NCBI GenBank assembly: GCA_009746045.1
Contig: RPFO01001021.1
Coordinates: 165,001-229,000 of the forward strand
Direction of reading: 5' to 3'
From: Mesostigma viride
Taxonomy: Eukaryota; Streptophyta; Mesostigmatophyceae; Mesostigmatales; Mesostigmataceae
Length of the DNA stretch: 64,000 nucleotides
The notes under the pieces were generated by a model that was given only the letters and a program-made list of their open reading frames with translations, ran no database searches and was not told where the DNA came from. This document shows positions 44,543 to 55,600 of this stretch, one piece after another (the first letter of the stretch is position 1; each line of letters starts with the position of its first letter). The translations under genes and the position numbers were made by a program.

Positions 44543-46310
44543 GAACTGTGGGACCTCCTTCGCCAGGAATACCCAGTGGAGACCATCAAGGCAGAGCGTG
44601 AGTGGCGCAGTTTCAAGATAGCCGAGGGTGAAACCCCGGAGCAATCTTACGAGCGTCTCATGGAGTTCGCCGGCGAAGTGGAGGACTGGTCCGAAAAGCT
44701 GGAGTGTCAGAAATGGCTGCAAGCGCTATAGGCTCCAAGGAGATGGAGCTGCCCACGCCGCCCATGACGGCCAGCCGTGGCGATTGCGGTCACTGCATGT
44801 ACGTGCATTGAGGTCAGGGCCATGATGCGACGACACGCGCAAGGCCGGATCTCGGTAAGCACGGTGGTGGCCGAGCTGCAGGCCAATTAAGGTCGACGCG
44901 CTGACCAAGGCCAAGTCGGGTGAGTCGTCCGCCACAAGACAAGCGCGCCCGCAAGGCGGCCACGGTGCTAGCAGGAACCAAGGGGGGTCTCGCAACGCCT
45001 CATCGCATGATGCAACCCAGGGTAACGCCGCTGGCGGCAACAAGGATGCTGCCGCCCCGCCGACGCGAGCTGCATGGGGGGGGCACGTCCTCACAGACGG
45101 GTAGGACGGATGCGCGCAAATTGGGCTGCTTCCTGTGCGGTCAGGATGGGCACATCAAACGTGATTGTCCCAAAGCGTGTAAGAAGTCACACCCAGCAAC
45201 GGTCCGAACCCATCTGGCGGGGCAGTGCCCAGCGCCGGGGGTGCACTTTGCGGACGTGGAGGACAAGAAGGTAGACGCGGGGGTGGTCATCATTCAGCCG
45301 ACGGGCGAGGCGGGGGGGCGTGAAAGAGAGGATGGGGGATCGCAGGTTCAATACAGGGACGAGGACTTCTGGCGGCCAGCCGACGTGATGGCGTTGGACA
45401 TCCACGCAGTTGGCGCGCGAGGGAAGCAAGCACGTGCACCGCTGTCGTTTCAGGTGGGGCAGCCAAGTGAGACTGTGGGGCAGTTGCCTCAGTCCTTTCG
45501 CATGGCTCCCGCTTGGACCGGCTCCACCCTGGAACACGACAATCCTGCTGGGGCAGAGCAGCGGCGCAGGTTGTTGCCCTTATACCCTATGCCGTCGGTC
45601 GTGGACGTACACGTAGCCTGCATACACTCCCCGGCAAGTGGTCGAGTGGTTCGGTCAGCGGGCCGTGGAGGTGCTCGGGTCGCACGCGTCAGAGGTACAG
45701 CGGTACGCTGACACAATGGACGCCCGTAGGTTGCACAACGCTGAGACAGCCACATTTGTTGGGCATCGCCCTGCATCGGCTTCGGTAGTCGTGGGTCATG
45801 TCGCTCATGGTGTCTTAAAATTGGACAAGTACGCGCAGCGGGCGTGCGTAGTGCCTAGGGCACCCACTGTCACCTCATATCCGGATGGTGAGCCAGCAAT
45901 GGCCGTTTCAGGCACAGGGGCACGGGGAGCCCCTGAGCAACGTGGTCTACAGTACTGACCATGAATTGGTCGTGAAACTGGACAGCGGGGCCCAACCACT
46001 CGTCATCAGTGCTCGATCGGCTGGCCCAGTTGCTCAACCTAACCAGGGAGACTGGCGGGTTGCGGGACAGTCATGTGTCCGTGGCGGGCTGGCAGGGCCC
46101 TGCCGCTAAACCCTTTGCCATGACTGCGGTCCAGGTGATGGTCATCCTCAACCCGCTCAGGCCATCCGACATGGCCTGCATCCCTGTGAATGCCCTTAAT
46201 TGTGACCGAGCAGTCATCGTATGACGTGCTGGTCGGCATGGAGGTCATGTTTCCCATGCGGCTCGAGGTACGCATGTGGGAATTAAGGCCGCGCGGTGTA
46301 CATCGTTGAC
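44543..46310 (+). pseudogene. gypsy copy 2 gag C-part and protease
   Basis: Resumes exactly after the copia element with ELWDLLRQEYPVETIKAERE, matching copy 1. It has a CCHC knuckle CFLCGQDGHIKRDCP near 45125-45170 and a retropepsin motif KLDSGAQPLVIS near 45975, with the proper DSG, then DVLVGMEVMF. Frame changes occur near 44730, 45640, 45950, 46000 and 46205. Confidence 0.78.
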
Positions 46311-46935
46311 AGAGACGGTGACGCAATGCGCCATGCAAGCAAGCATCCCGGTGAGCTGCTACTGCTCGGACACTGGCGGGCAGTGCGTGTCTCGACGGTC
46401 ATGCAACCGGGTCGAGGCTGGGTTGCGCGACGTGGTGGTGGAGGTCCGGATGGGGGAGGTCACGGCAGCTGGGGGGGCTGTGCGTGATAAGCATCGACCG
46501 TGCATCCCAACAGCGCTGGTGGGACGGGCCTCATTGCAGAGCACGTGGGCGGCGCGACAGCAGCCGCAAGCGCGGCAGGCCCTTTTGCGTCAGCACGTCA
46601 CCAACGCGGTGCGGCAGCAACAACTTTCTCAGCTCCCGCGGCAATCTCAGCCACAAGTGGCTGTCGCGACAACAGAAGGTAACTTCTGTGCCGATGTTGT
46701 GGCAGAGTCGCGGGTCTTGTCGGAAGGGGTTGTCTTGCTGGAATTGTTTGCTGGGATGGGAGGGGGGCTGGCTGGTTTTCTCGCTGCAGGCGGTACGTGC
46801 CACACGTTGATCGCCGTAGAGCCGTCTCCTACCGCTCGGGCAGTGTACAGGCATCACTGTGCCCAGTTGTCTGCCCTGTATCCATCTCAGTTTCCTCCGT
46901 CTGCGTGGACAGATCCGTTTGGGGCACAAGGGTCT
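46311..46935 (+). pseudogene. gypsy copy 2 DNA methyltransferase, N-part
   Basis: Contains the region before motif I and motif I itself (LLELFAGMGGG, near 46735), then HTLIAVEPSPTARAVYRHHCAQL and PPSAWTDPFG. Similarity ends at about 46935, in the middle of the domain. Confidence 0.82.
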
Positions 46936-47754
46936 GAAAGTGCCAAAAAACACCCATCTTATTCCTCCTAGCTGCACTAATATTCGGATGATGGTCAAAC
47001 TTGGTGGCTGGCTTCTCGACCATGGTACCCAGATTTACTGTGCCAAGTCACACCTTGGTTGGCTGCACTTGGTGCTCACAGAATGGTGACGTCCAAAAGC
47101 ATATGTAAAAAACGCCAAAATCGGGGTTCTTTGAACGGAGTTTCTTCTATACGTGAATGCGGGAACAAGAGGCCGCTGGATGAGCGGCTTATAGGTCGTA
47201 GTGTTTACTCGTAGCTGTTTGGCTAGAGCTTTTGTGATTAGTAGATGCAATATAGTGCATGGTTGAAAAATGAATTAAATAAAATGTGCGTTCCGCGCTT
47301 GGGTTGATTATACCCGGGCGGAACGGGGCGTGAGGTGCAGTGCCCCTGAAAAGAACAACCTACGCATTATTTAATACTAGCCGTGCAGATTCGGGATATT
47401 CTACCCCCGGTCTGTACGGTTAGCGTCTTACTAGCATCCACTGAACATAAGGGTTTAATGACGTCAGTTAGCTAGGGACAAGGGAGGTTTTGCGACTAAA
47501 AGCCGCTCTGGCTGGTTTTGTCGGCCTCTTTCTTTGCTCCCCACCCACCCACCCTTGTCTTGGTTGCCTCTAGGGCAACGTACTTCATGAAGGGCCTTGA
47601 ACGGCGTGCCTCCGGGCATGTCAATTAGTGTCACATGTATGCTTCCACTTATTGTTTTAATGAAGATGCTGGTTTTTGTGGGAGCTACGTGGGACATGAA
47701 TTGCCAGTTTTATTCATAATTAATTCCACAAACAACACAATTAATGTCGTTTTG

Positions 47755-48070
47755 ACCTGGAAATGGGCAGACACATTAAATATAACATATGCAGCTCAAG
47801 TACCAAGTTGCACCCGTAATAGAGATGGGATGGCCAGAAATTATGCTGTCAACCGTCACAAATACGGCCATTTGGAGCATTTTATGGATCATTAAATGCA
47901 CCCAACAGTGCAAATGAGCTCAGATTAACCTGGAAGTAAGCAAACACTTTACTTGCAACATCTGCAGGCTGGCTGCAAAGTTGCACCTTGTTTGAACACC
48001 AACTAGTTACATGATTCTGCTGTCACGCGTCACTCTCGCGCAAAATTTGGATATATAATGCACCACAGGT
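47755..48070. repeat. diverged tandem repeat, about 175 bp, two copies
   Basis: Both units contain ACCTGGAA, GCAAAGTTGCACC/CCAAGTTGCACCC, ATGCTGTCA/CTGCTGTCA and end in AATGCACC. Similarity is moderate. Confidence 0.5.
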
Positions 48071-51000
48071 AGCGCAAATGAGTTCAGACAGAGCTGAAAT
48101 TTTTAATGCAATTTAAATAGAGCATGCTGAACATGATTGCCAAGTATTACCTCAGTCACACCACAGATGACGATGTGTCACAGTGACACGTGACAGCAGC
48201 CAACATCATATAATATTTCCTTACAAGTTCATACCCCATAACAGTACGAGCTGAGGTAAGGTTGAACTCCAACTTGGTTATCTCCACCCATACATGTGGC
48301 ATGCACTTCATCATGGAAATACATGAACAGTTGTCTCTTTGATACATCAATAGTATTAACTACCAACATTCCAATGGTGGGGCGTGTTGAGAGAGAGCAA
48401 CTAGTTGGCAAGTCAAATAGTGGTTCGAAGCAAACATGGCTGCACACTACATTTGCTTGCAGTTGCTATCTAACATCTCTAGCACATTAACTAGCCAGCT
48501 AGCTCGCATGCCAAACAATCTTCTAAAGGTGCATGGGCATTTTTTTTGTGTTGTTCATCGTGCACCCTGGACTACCAATCCTAGTGAAGCATGGGCTATG
48601 CACGGCAGATGGAGGATGTGGCCATGGGCATGCCATGAGCAGATGCCAGCGAAGGTGCTGGCAGCAGGCAGGTCAGGCAGCAGTAGTGGGATCTAGTGAT
48701 GCAGAAGAGAGTGGCACATGTGGTAGAAAGTAATGCAGATGGCAGTAGTATGGCCAGTGGCACGAGGCAGCGATCATGAAGGCTATCGTTATGCAGATAG
48801 ACGTTATGGTCTAGCCTTGAGGTTATGTTGCTACTGCTGCTGCATGATGGAAGGGAAATTTATGTGGCAGGTGGCACGGTACAGCCAACAGTGGTGTAGT
48901 GTGCAAACCAACTCATTGGGGTGGGCTTGTCCGGTGAAAGCTCTCCATTCAGATTTCCGTGGCAACACACCAAGTCATGATATTCTGTGGTGCTGGCAAG
49001 TGGTAGTGACAGATTGATCATGCCAGTGATTGATATAGCAATGGTGAGCCAGTAGGGTGCCTTCTTTGATACTACTGGCATTATCTGTTGTGCTAGGTGC
49101 CAGCTATGTCAGCTGCCGATGCTGCTAAATGTGGCCCCAGTTTCTGGTGCTACGATAGAAGAGATGAAGAGGGCCGGCAGGAACTTGTGGCTGCAATCAC
49201 GATCAAGGCTGCGATGGGCGAAGTCAATATGGCAGATTGTGGCAGCAATTAATGGTGCAGGGCCTGGCGTTATCGTTTATGGCAGATTCCATACTGAGTT
49301 GTATAGGGACACTGCCAGCAGTTACACCAACAGGCGAGACTCATGGTGGTGGACGTTGCTCCTGGTGGGAGTCTATAATATCTGTCACATGGGTATGCGC
49401 ACACGATGCACCTGGTGGTCCTCCATGCTAACGACAGTCGACAGGAATGTTGGTATTGCTATGCAATCGTGGCACTGCTAACAACGGCGTAACAGTGGTA
49501 GGTGTATTGGGGTGGTGGGGAGTGATGTGGCAGTGGTGTGGCAGCAAGCACCGGTGGTGTGGCAGCAAGCACTTTGGTAATCGTTATTGTGATGTTGTTG
49601 TGAGCCCGTAGAAGGTGTCCTGGTGAGATTCATGCCTCTTACGCAATGCTGTAAGCCCATTGTGCACTCTGTTGTGCCCGCAACAATATTCATCATCATA
49701 GGCAGCAACCATATCAAAGACAAATCAGCCCCCTTCCATGTATAGTACTTAATTAGCTCAGCCTGCTTCAACATATCTGAATGTAACAAGGGCAATGAAT
49801 CCTGGGTTTCCCAAGGCAGCAACAACATCTGCGCACTTCACATACCTGGGCCCCCCCTGGTTTCTTCGTGCCTCCCAGCCCCAGATCAGAACACGCCGCC
49901 CATCATTGATAAACATGGTGCATTATAATCTGGCCAAGGAAAGAGGTTGAAATACTTACCAACAGTCCGCTAAAGTGGAGCCCCAGCAGCGTGTTGTATG
50001 GCCTGTGAAAGCTGGATAAGCTCCAGGGTTGCACATCAACACACCTATATGTGCTGACTGTTGAATACAGGACATGTACCTTCTGTTTGTTGCCTTCAGG
50101 CTCAGCTTCCTACGCCATGAATTACACTTGGAAGAATGAACAGGCGCACATCACGCTGTTTGGGGAGGCTGGCCATGGCTTACGTCTCCCTCTCGAGCAG
50201 CGATGCTTGACGAGGCGTCCGGCGTAACATGAACGAGGCGCTTTCACGAGCCTCGGGGAAAGAGACAGGCAGAAAATCTGGAAGGGGAACGGGGCTGGCT
50301 TCACCCTACCTTGGATCCGGATGCCGAAAAAGCAGGTTCCACTGTACAGCGTCGACTCAACCAGCGCAATGCGTATTCATGCTTCATTTCGCAACGATCG
50401 CAGGCGATATTCAGTGATGAGCGCAGGTCTACACTACAGAGCCAGCAAAAAATCAGGCTGGGCTTCGCTCTAGAAGTTGTTGAAGCGCCCTGCGCAAATG
50501 GGATGACAAAAATGAAAGAAACGAGGGAGTGGCATATTTTTACGTGCGTTGCCATGATCAGCCCCGCACGCACCCTCCCGGCAGTTCCAACTGCTGCGGC
50601 AACGAGGCATTTACAATGGCAGTCGTTTTAACAAAAAGTTTTTCGGTCAAAATTTTTTGAATTAGTCATAGAATCGTGCGAGCGGCTTACCTTGAACTAC
50701 ACTGTCGCCGTTTTCGATAAGTTTCCGGTGTGACTTTTTGGGGGTCCACTGCAAACTGCAGCGGACCTGACCCGACCTCGCAAAAATGCCCGCCCTTTTT
50801 CTGTTTTCCTGAAAAAATGGGCCGATTTCTTTAGGATAAAAAAATATCTACGTGAAGTAGATGAGTTGTGAAGGCTCAAAATGAATTCGCTGTCCGTAAT
50901 GTGTTCTCAGGACGGTCGCTAGGATTTTCACGGCCGCCATGGGTGCTGCGTGACTTTTTGCCTCGTCGTCACCTTCCCGCCCACCAGATTTTCGGGATCT

Positions 51001-51086
51001 CGCGCCAATTTGGTGACGGAATAAGATGGTCGTTTTTGGCGGGGCTCATCGGACCGTTGTGGAGTGCCCTCAGTTAAGCCTCCCAC

Positions 51087-51123
51087 GGTCCTTAATTTAG
51101 GACTTTGTCCTAAATTAAGGACC
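51087..51123. repeat. perfect 17-bp inverted repeat with 3-base loop
   Basis: GGTCCTTAATTTAGGAC, TTT, then its exact complement. Such a stem can extrude as a cruciform or act as the end of a foldback element. Confidence 0.9.
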
Positions 51124-52835
51124 AATTTACTATAACCGAGGTACCGGGGGGGGGGGTCACTATATGGACCGTACCCCATGTGGACCGTACCCGGCATGAT
51201 GTACCCGACCCGTGGTACCGGCACATGGTACCCGGATTCCGTACCCGGGTACCGGGTATAATGGCGGGAAAGTAGGTACCTCGACCAAAAATATAACCGA
51301 TTTTGGAGCGAAAAAGTGGGTGCGGGAATGATCTGAGGTGGATATGGCGACCTGACAATCGTGGCCGGCTTTTTCACGTGCGTTTATCATTTCGGGCGCC
51401 CAGTAGCAAAAACGAAAGGTCGTTAGTTATGCTTAAAGGCTGTGAAATTTTCTGCGCAAGTTTTTATGTGTAGCGCTGTAGCACAGCGGCACAACACAAA
51501 TGGGTCGCAGATCGCCTGCTCGCGGAGGGTCGATTTTGGCACAAACATGTTAGTGTATTAGCAATGGTGGTGCGAATCAAGCCAGGAAATTTTTGTGGAC
51601 GATTTTGATTATAGTCTGGAGTTTATAAACGGAGTATTTGACATGGGAGCGCCTGGGCCGTGATATTCTTGCCCGATTTCCATTGTCGACCATGTTTTAG
51701 GGACGTTCAGGCTGGGCAGCGAGCGCACCTTATAGGTCTTCACTTTCGGTATTTCTTGGACCTAGAACGCAGCACAAGCGTGGTTTATATCATTTTCGAA
51801 CCGGTTGGCCAGCTTTGGTGCGCTCAGCTCTCGGAAAGCTGACCTCGCTGCGGATTTCAGCGACTTTTTTGCAACCATCTGGAATGAGGCGACGTAAGTA
51901 GCAGGTACGTGCCGGGGTGCCCTAGATCATGAGTGTAACTGGCAACGCTGTCGTGGTGTTTTGAGTCAGTAAGCTATGCCTAAAAAGAGGGGACGCTCTC
52001 TGTGCACATAACTGTCACACATAGTTGGTTTACGTCATACAATTTTTTACGTCTCTATCTTCGTCGTCCGCTGCAGCTAAAACACACATGCGTAAGAGCA
52101 GTTTTACTCATGTGTTAGTTATAAACCATGGTCCTATGGCCTGCAGTCGTTCAGGGTGTTCTCAGACAGTATATACAATATGGTTTACGTGTTACATGCA
52201 CCCTGAATTCGCTCACAAAGCGTTGCATGTTAGCACAACGTTGTTCTGTAACTTGATTTGGCTGCATTCATGTGTTAGTTGCAATGCAAATGCAATGTTT
52301 TTTCATCGCTGGGTGGTGGCCAGCATGTCCGTGATGTCAAAGAAGGTTTGGCATATGCTTAGAGAAAGTTTACCGCAAGGGGTGGGCCATGTTCAAGCCG
52401 GGCAACCTCAGCAACCATGCAACCGTATATTGCATTACCTGCACCATCTGTGACACCGTTAAGCACGCGTATATATAGAGGCAGCCACAGCAGGGTATGG
52501 CCTTGTTATACGCTGCCCCGCCATCCCAAGGCCTCGTAGGGTCCCCTAGCGCTTGTAAGATGCTCAAGGGACCGTGTGGATAGCATGGTCATGCGTTGAC
52601 ACTAATTGGTCCTATTGGTCCTAAATTCTCATTTTGACCAAATTCGCGGTTTGAGGCCTGCCATGGGCCAGGGTCCATTCAGGCACTAAATGTAATTATT
52701 TGAACCCAGGTTTTTGTCCAAAATTCAAAAAGTGTGTTATCTGTCAGTGGTAAAAATGCCAGGGTCAAAATTTGATGTTTGCACATATATTTTTTAATTC
52801 AAACTGGTCCTAAAATAAGGACTTTTCTTGGGAAC

Positions 52836-54093
52836 ATGGACATCAGGATATCCGTGCTATTGGGGAGGTTCATGTGCGAGGCCTTTTGAGGCGGCACAAG
52901 AGGATAGACCTCGTCCTCGCGGGCTGGGAATGTCAAGGGTTGAGTCAGGCCGGCGTAGGACGCGGGCTTGCGGATCCTAGGAGCGGGTTGTTTTGGGATC
53001 TGCTTCGAGTCGTTGGACTCTTGCAGCAGCTGCATGCAGGACCACCCACTAGCGTATCTTTTTGAGAACGTGGTGGCCGACGACAGCCCTCACGAGGTAG
53101 TGAGGAAGGACTGGGCCCAGATCGTGGACATCTTAGGGGCACCAGTCACGTGCGACAATGCATTGGGCGGGCTCACCCACAGGTACCGCGCATTCTGGAC
53201 CAACCTTGCACTCACCACCACCATCCAGGCAGTGGTAGATGCGATCACACGACAGCACGACGGCATGCCCGCGGATCGAGGTGGCGCTGCCACCACATTT
53301 GGTCACGCAGCGGGTAGACGTCACTGATCGGCACCCTTACGCGCCCGTCAATCACGTAGGTAAGCCTATGTCCGCTCTTCCCACCTTGGTTAGTTACCAG
53401 GGGTCATCGGCCTACAGGGACCGGGGCAAGGGTTTGGTATGGGACACCGGTACGGGTTTGTTGGTGCAGCCGCCCGCTGAGTTTCGTGAGGTGAGCATGG
53501 GGTTCCATGTGGGGGCGTCCGCCGCTGAGGGGGTTTTAGAGGCCACTAGGTGGTCTCTCGTTGGGCAAGCCATGTCAGCCTTCCAGGTTGGGTATGTTCT
53601 GCGGGCCGCAATGCAAGTGCACCAGGGTGGGGGAGATATCCCCACACCGCCACCGCCTGTCAGTGCCCACGCGGCTGGTGTCCGGCCAACAGCGTCCGGC
53701 GGCACTGGGTCGCCATGGAGATCGCGGCTGCTTCAACTATGGAGCGTTATCCTCATGACGTCCTTGTTGTCCAGCACGGTGTTCGCTGGAGCGCCCACCC
53801 TGCAGCAATCGGTCGGTCGCGCAGTCCGTGCCATTCAGCAGGTGAGCGTCACACCCGGTGTAGCCGCATTTTCCCTTTTTCACGATGCCGCTGTCAGGGG
53901 GCCTTGTCTCGACAGTAGGAGTGCCGCAGTCGCAGATCCTGCTGCCTCTCACATATGGGCCATAGGTGAGCACCTCACCGCCGCGCAACGCAAGGCTATG
54001 GAGCACTGGTTGCATTCTGCACGCTCAGTTTTCGCTTTCAGCAGTGAAGAACTAGGGTGCTACAACGGGGGCTGCATGGGGGTCCCACTATAG
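52836..54093 (+). pseudogene. gypsy copy 2 DNA methyltransferase C-part and linker
   Basis: Resumes with HQDIRAIGEVHVRG, then motif IV GWECQGLSQAG near 52925, ENV near 53065, RAFWTN near 53190, LPTLVSYQGSSAYRDRGKG, REVSMGFHVGAS and motif X GQAMSAFQVGY near 53565. A hydrophobic segment (VILMTSLLSSTVFAGAP, near 53745-53790) follows, then FAFSSEELGCYNGG. There are frame changes near 53040 and 53260. All motifs are conserved against copy 1, so the domain was kept by selection while the families diverged. Confidence 0.82.
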
Positions 54094-54870
54094 ATACGGA
54101 TCAGCTAGCCCTTATTCAGGCGGCAGCATAGGCTGAGCTTGGCTGAGCTGGACTTCGTAGATGCTAACTGTCGAGAGCTAGAGGCAGCTGGGATCATCCG
54201 CGCTTCATCCTCCAGTTATGAAGCTGCCACGGTGGTTGCACCCAAGAAGGATACCATCACAAGCGAGTGGACAGGTATGCGCATGGCCACTGACCTGCGT
54301 CAGCTGAACGCGCACACTCCTGTTGATAGGTACCCCATACCTCGGGTCGATGATGTTTTGGATAAAATATCTCCCCAGGTCAAGTATGTGTCGTCGCTAG
54401 ATTTGCGTAGCGGCTTCCATCAGATCAAGGTCGTAGAGGCAGATCAGCGCAAGCTGGCCTTTTGGGGTGGGACCCGTCTGTACGAGTGGGTTCGCATGCC
54501 ATTCGGACATCGCAACGCTAGTGCGGTGTTCCAACGTGCCATGGACCAGGTGCTGGCAGGGTTGCCATTTGCAGCCTGCTACATAGACGATGTCATTGTC
54601 TTTAGCGAGACGTTTGACCAGCACTTAGCTCACCTCGATCAGGTTCGGATCGCCCTAGATAAGGCCAACCTGCGGCTGCACCCTGAAAAGTGCAAGTTCG
54701 CACAACAGACCATAGGGTTTCTTGGCCATCAGATTGTGCCAGGTGGCCGGACCCCTGAGGCAGCCAAAGTGGAAGCCATCAGCAACGCCGCAGTGCCCAT
54801 CGACATCTCGGGGGTGCGCGCGTATCTCGGGCTAGCTGGCTATTATCGAGGATATATTCAGAATTTCAGC
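54094..54870 (+). pseudogene. gypsy copy 2 reverse transcriptase, truncated
   Basis: An intact RT frame from LAELDFVDANC to YYRGYIQNFS, with SSLDLRSGFHQIKV, MPFGHRNASAVFQ and the catalytic YIDD near 54585. It ends abruptly; the open frame runs on for another 190 codons of sequence without gypsy similarity. RNase H and everything after it are missing. Confidence 0.88.
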
Positions 54871-55600
54871 ATGCATTCGCGAGTCGATCAGAAATCTGCA
54901 TTTGGCCGCGCGAACCCTGAAAATCTTCTCACTAATTCTCACTGCAAATCAAGCCCACTGAACTGCACGACCAAAAATTCATGCATGGGATATATCAACC
55001 AAGATGTGAGGAATAACTTACCCAAGCGTCCCTCCAAATCCATCCACGGCATTTTCTACACTGCCAGATTGAACCCGACCGCCATTGTTGACCGCCGTCG
55101 TGCTCCCAAATGTGAAAAAAACCCGCGACAGTGCGATATCTCGCGCCAAAGTGCTTCACTAGTTCGCGCACGTCAGACACAGCGCCGCTCCATGTGCTCG
55201 GAAGAATGGCTATATTTCCGTCTCCTCAAACGCTGCTGCAAGTTTCACGACCGTGGCCGGAATCTCGTCAGAGTCCGTGGCCGCGTCATAGCGTATCACA
55301 ATATAGGTCACAAGTTTCTTTTCTATTGCGATGTTTGGTTGCATAGGGAATTTTTAAAGGTGACATTCTCAAGGAATATACCAGAGTTTCCCTACATCGA
55401 TGAGCTAGTATGTCTATCAGACTACTACTAAGGGATCGGCCGGCACCGCCGGCTAAACCTTCTCCAAACTTCAGGACAGCAGCCAGAAAGGCACAAGGCG
55501 GAGTTGTCGTTGCAGTTCCTGTCCCACTGGGTACCGCGTGCCAGACAGCATCCTCCCCCCAGCACACATAAATACCCGCCCCCCCTTTTCAGAACCTCTC
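54871..55600. other. junction and downstream flank of the host gene
   Basis: No recognisable gene. The first part is read through by the truncated RT frame; the second part is the presumed 3' UTR of the SURP/CID gene on the minus strand. Confidence 0.4.

Larger units (their letters stand above)
46936..52835. other. 5.9-kb insertion of unknown DNA in the methyltransferase
   Basis: The methyltransferase breaks off before this segment and resumes after it, so the segment was inserted. It has only short open frames and no domain that I recognise. Inside are a 17-bp perfect palindrome (51087-51123), related GGTCCTAAA motifs near 52610 and 52805, a cluster of GGTACC/GTACCC words at 51136-51280 and a diverged tandem repeat at 47755-48070. 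Similar words flank the insertion (TTGGGGCACAAGG and TTGGGAACATGG), perhaps an imperfect duplication. Confidence 0.55.
28992..54870 (+). mobile_element. Ty3/gypsy DNMT retrotransposon, copy 2, interrupted and truncated
   Basis: A diverged relative of copy 1 on the plus strand: gag start 28992-30281, gag C-part, protease and methyltransferase N-part 44543-46935, methyltransferase C-part and RT 52836-54870. It is split by the copia-like element (duplication GAACT at 30282-30286 and 44543-44547) and by about 5.9 kb of unknown DNA. RNase H, integrase, PHD and the 3' terminal repeat are missing; gypsy similarity stops in the RT thumb at about 54870. Confidence 0.85.
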
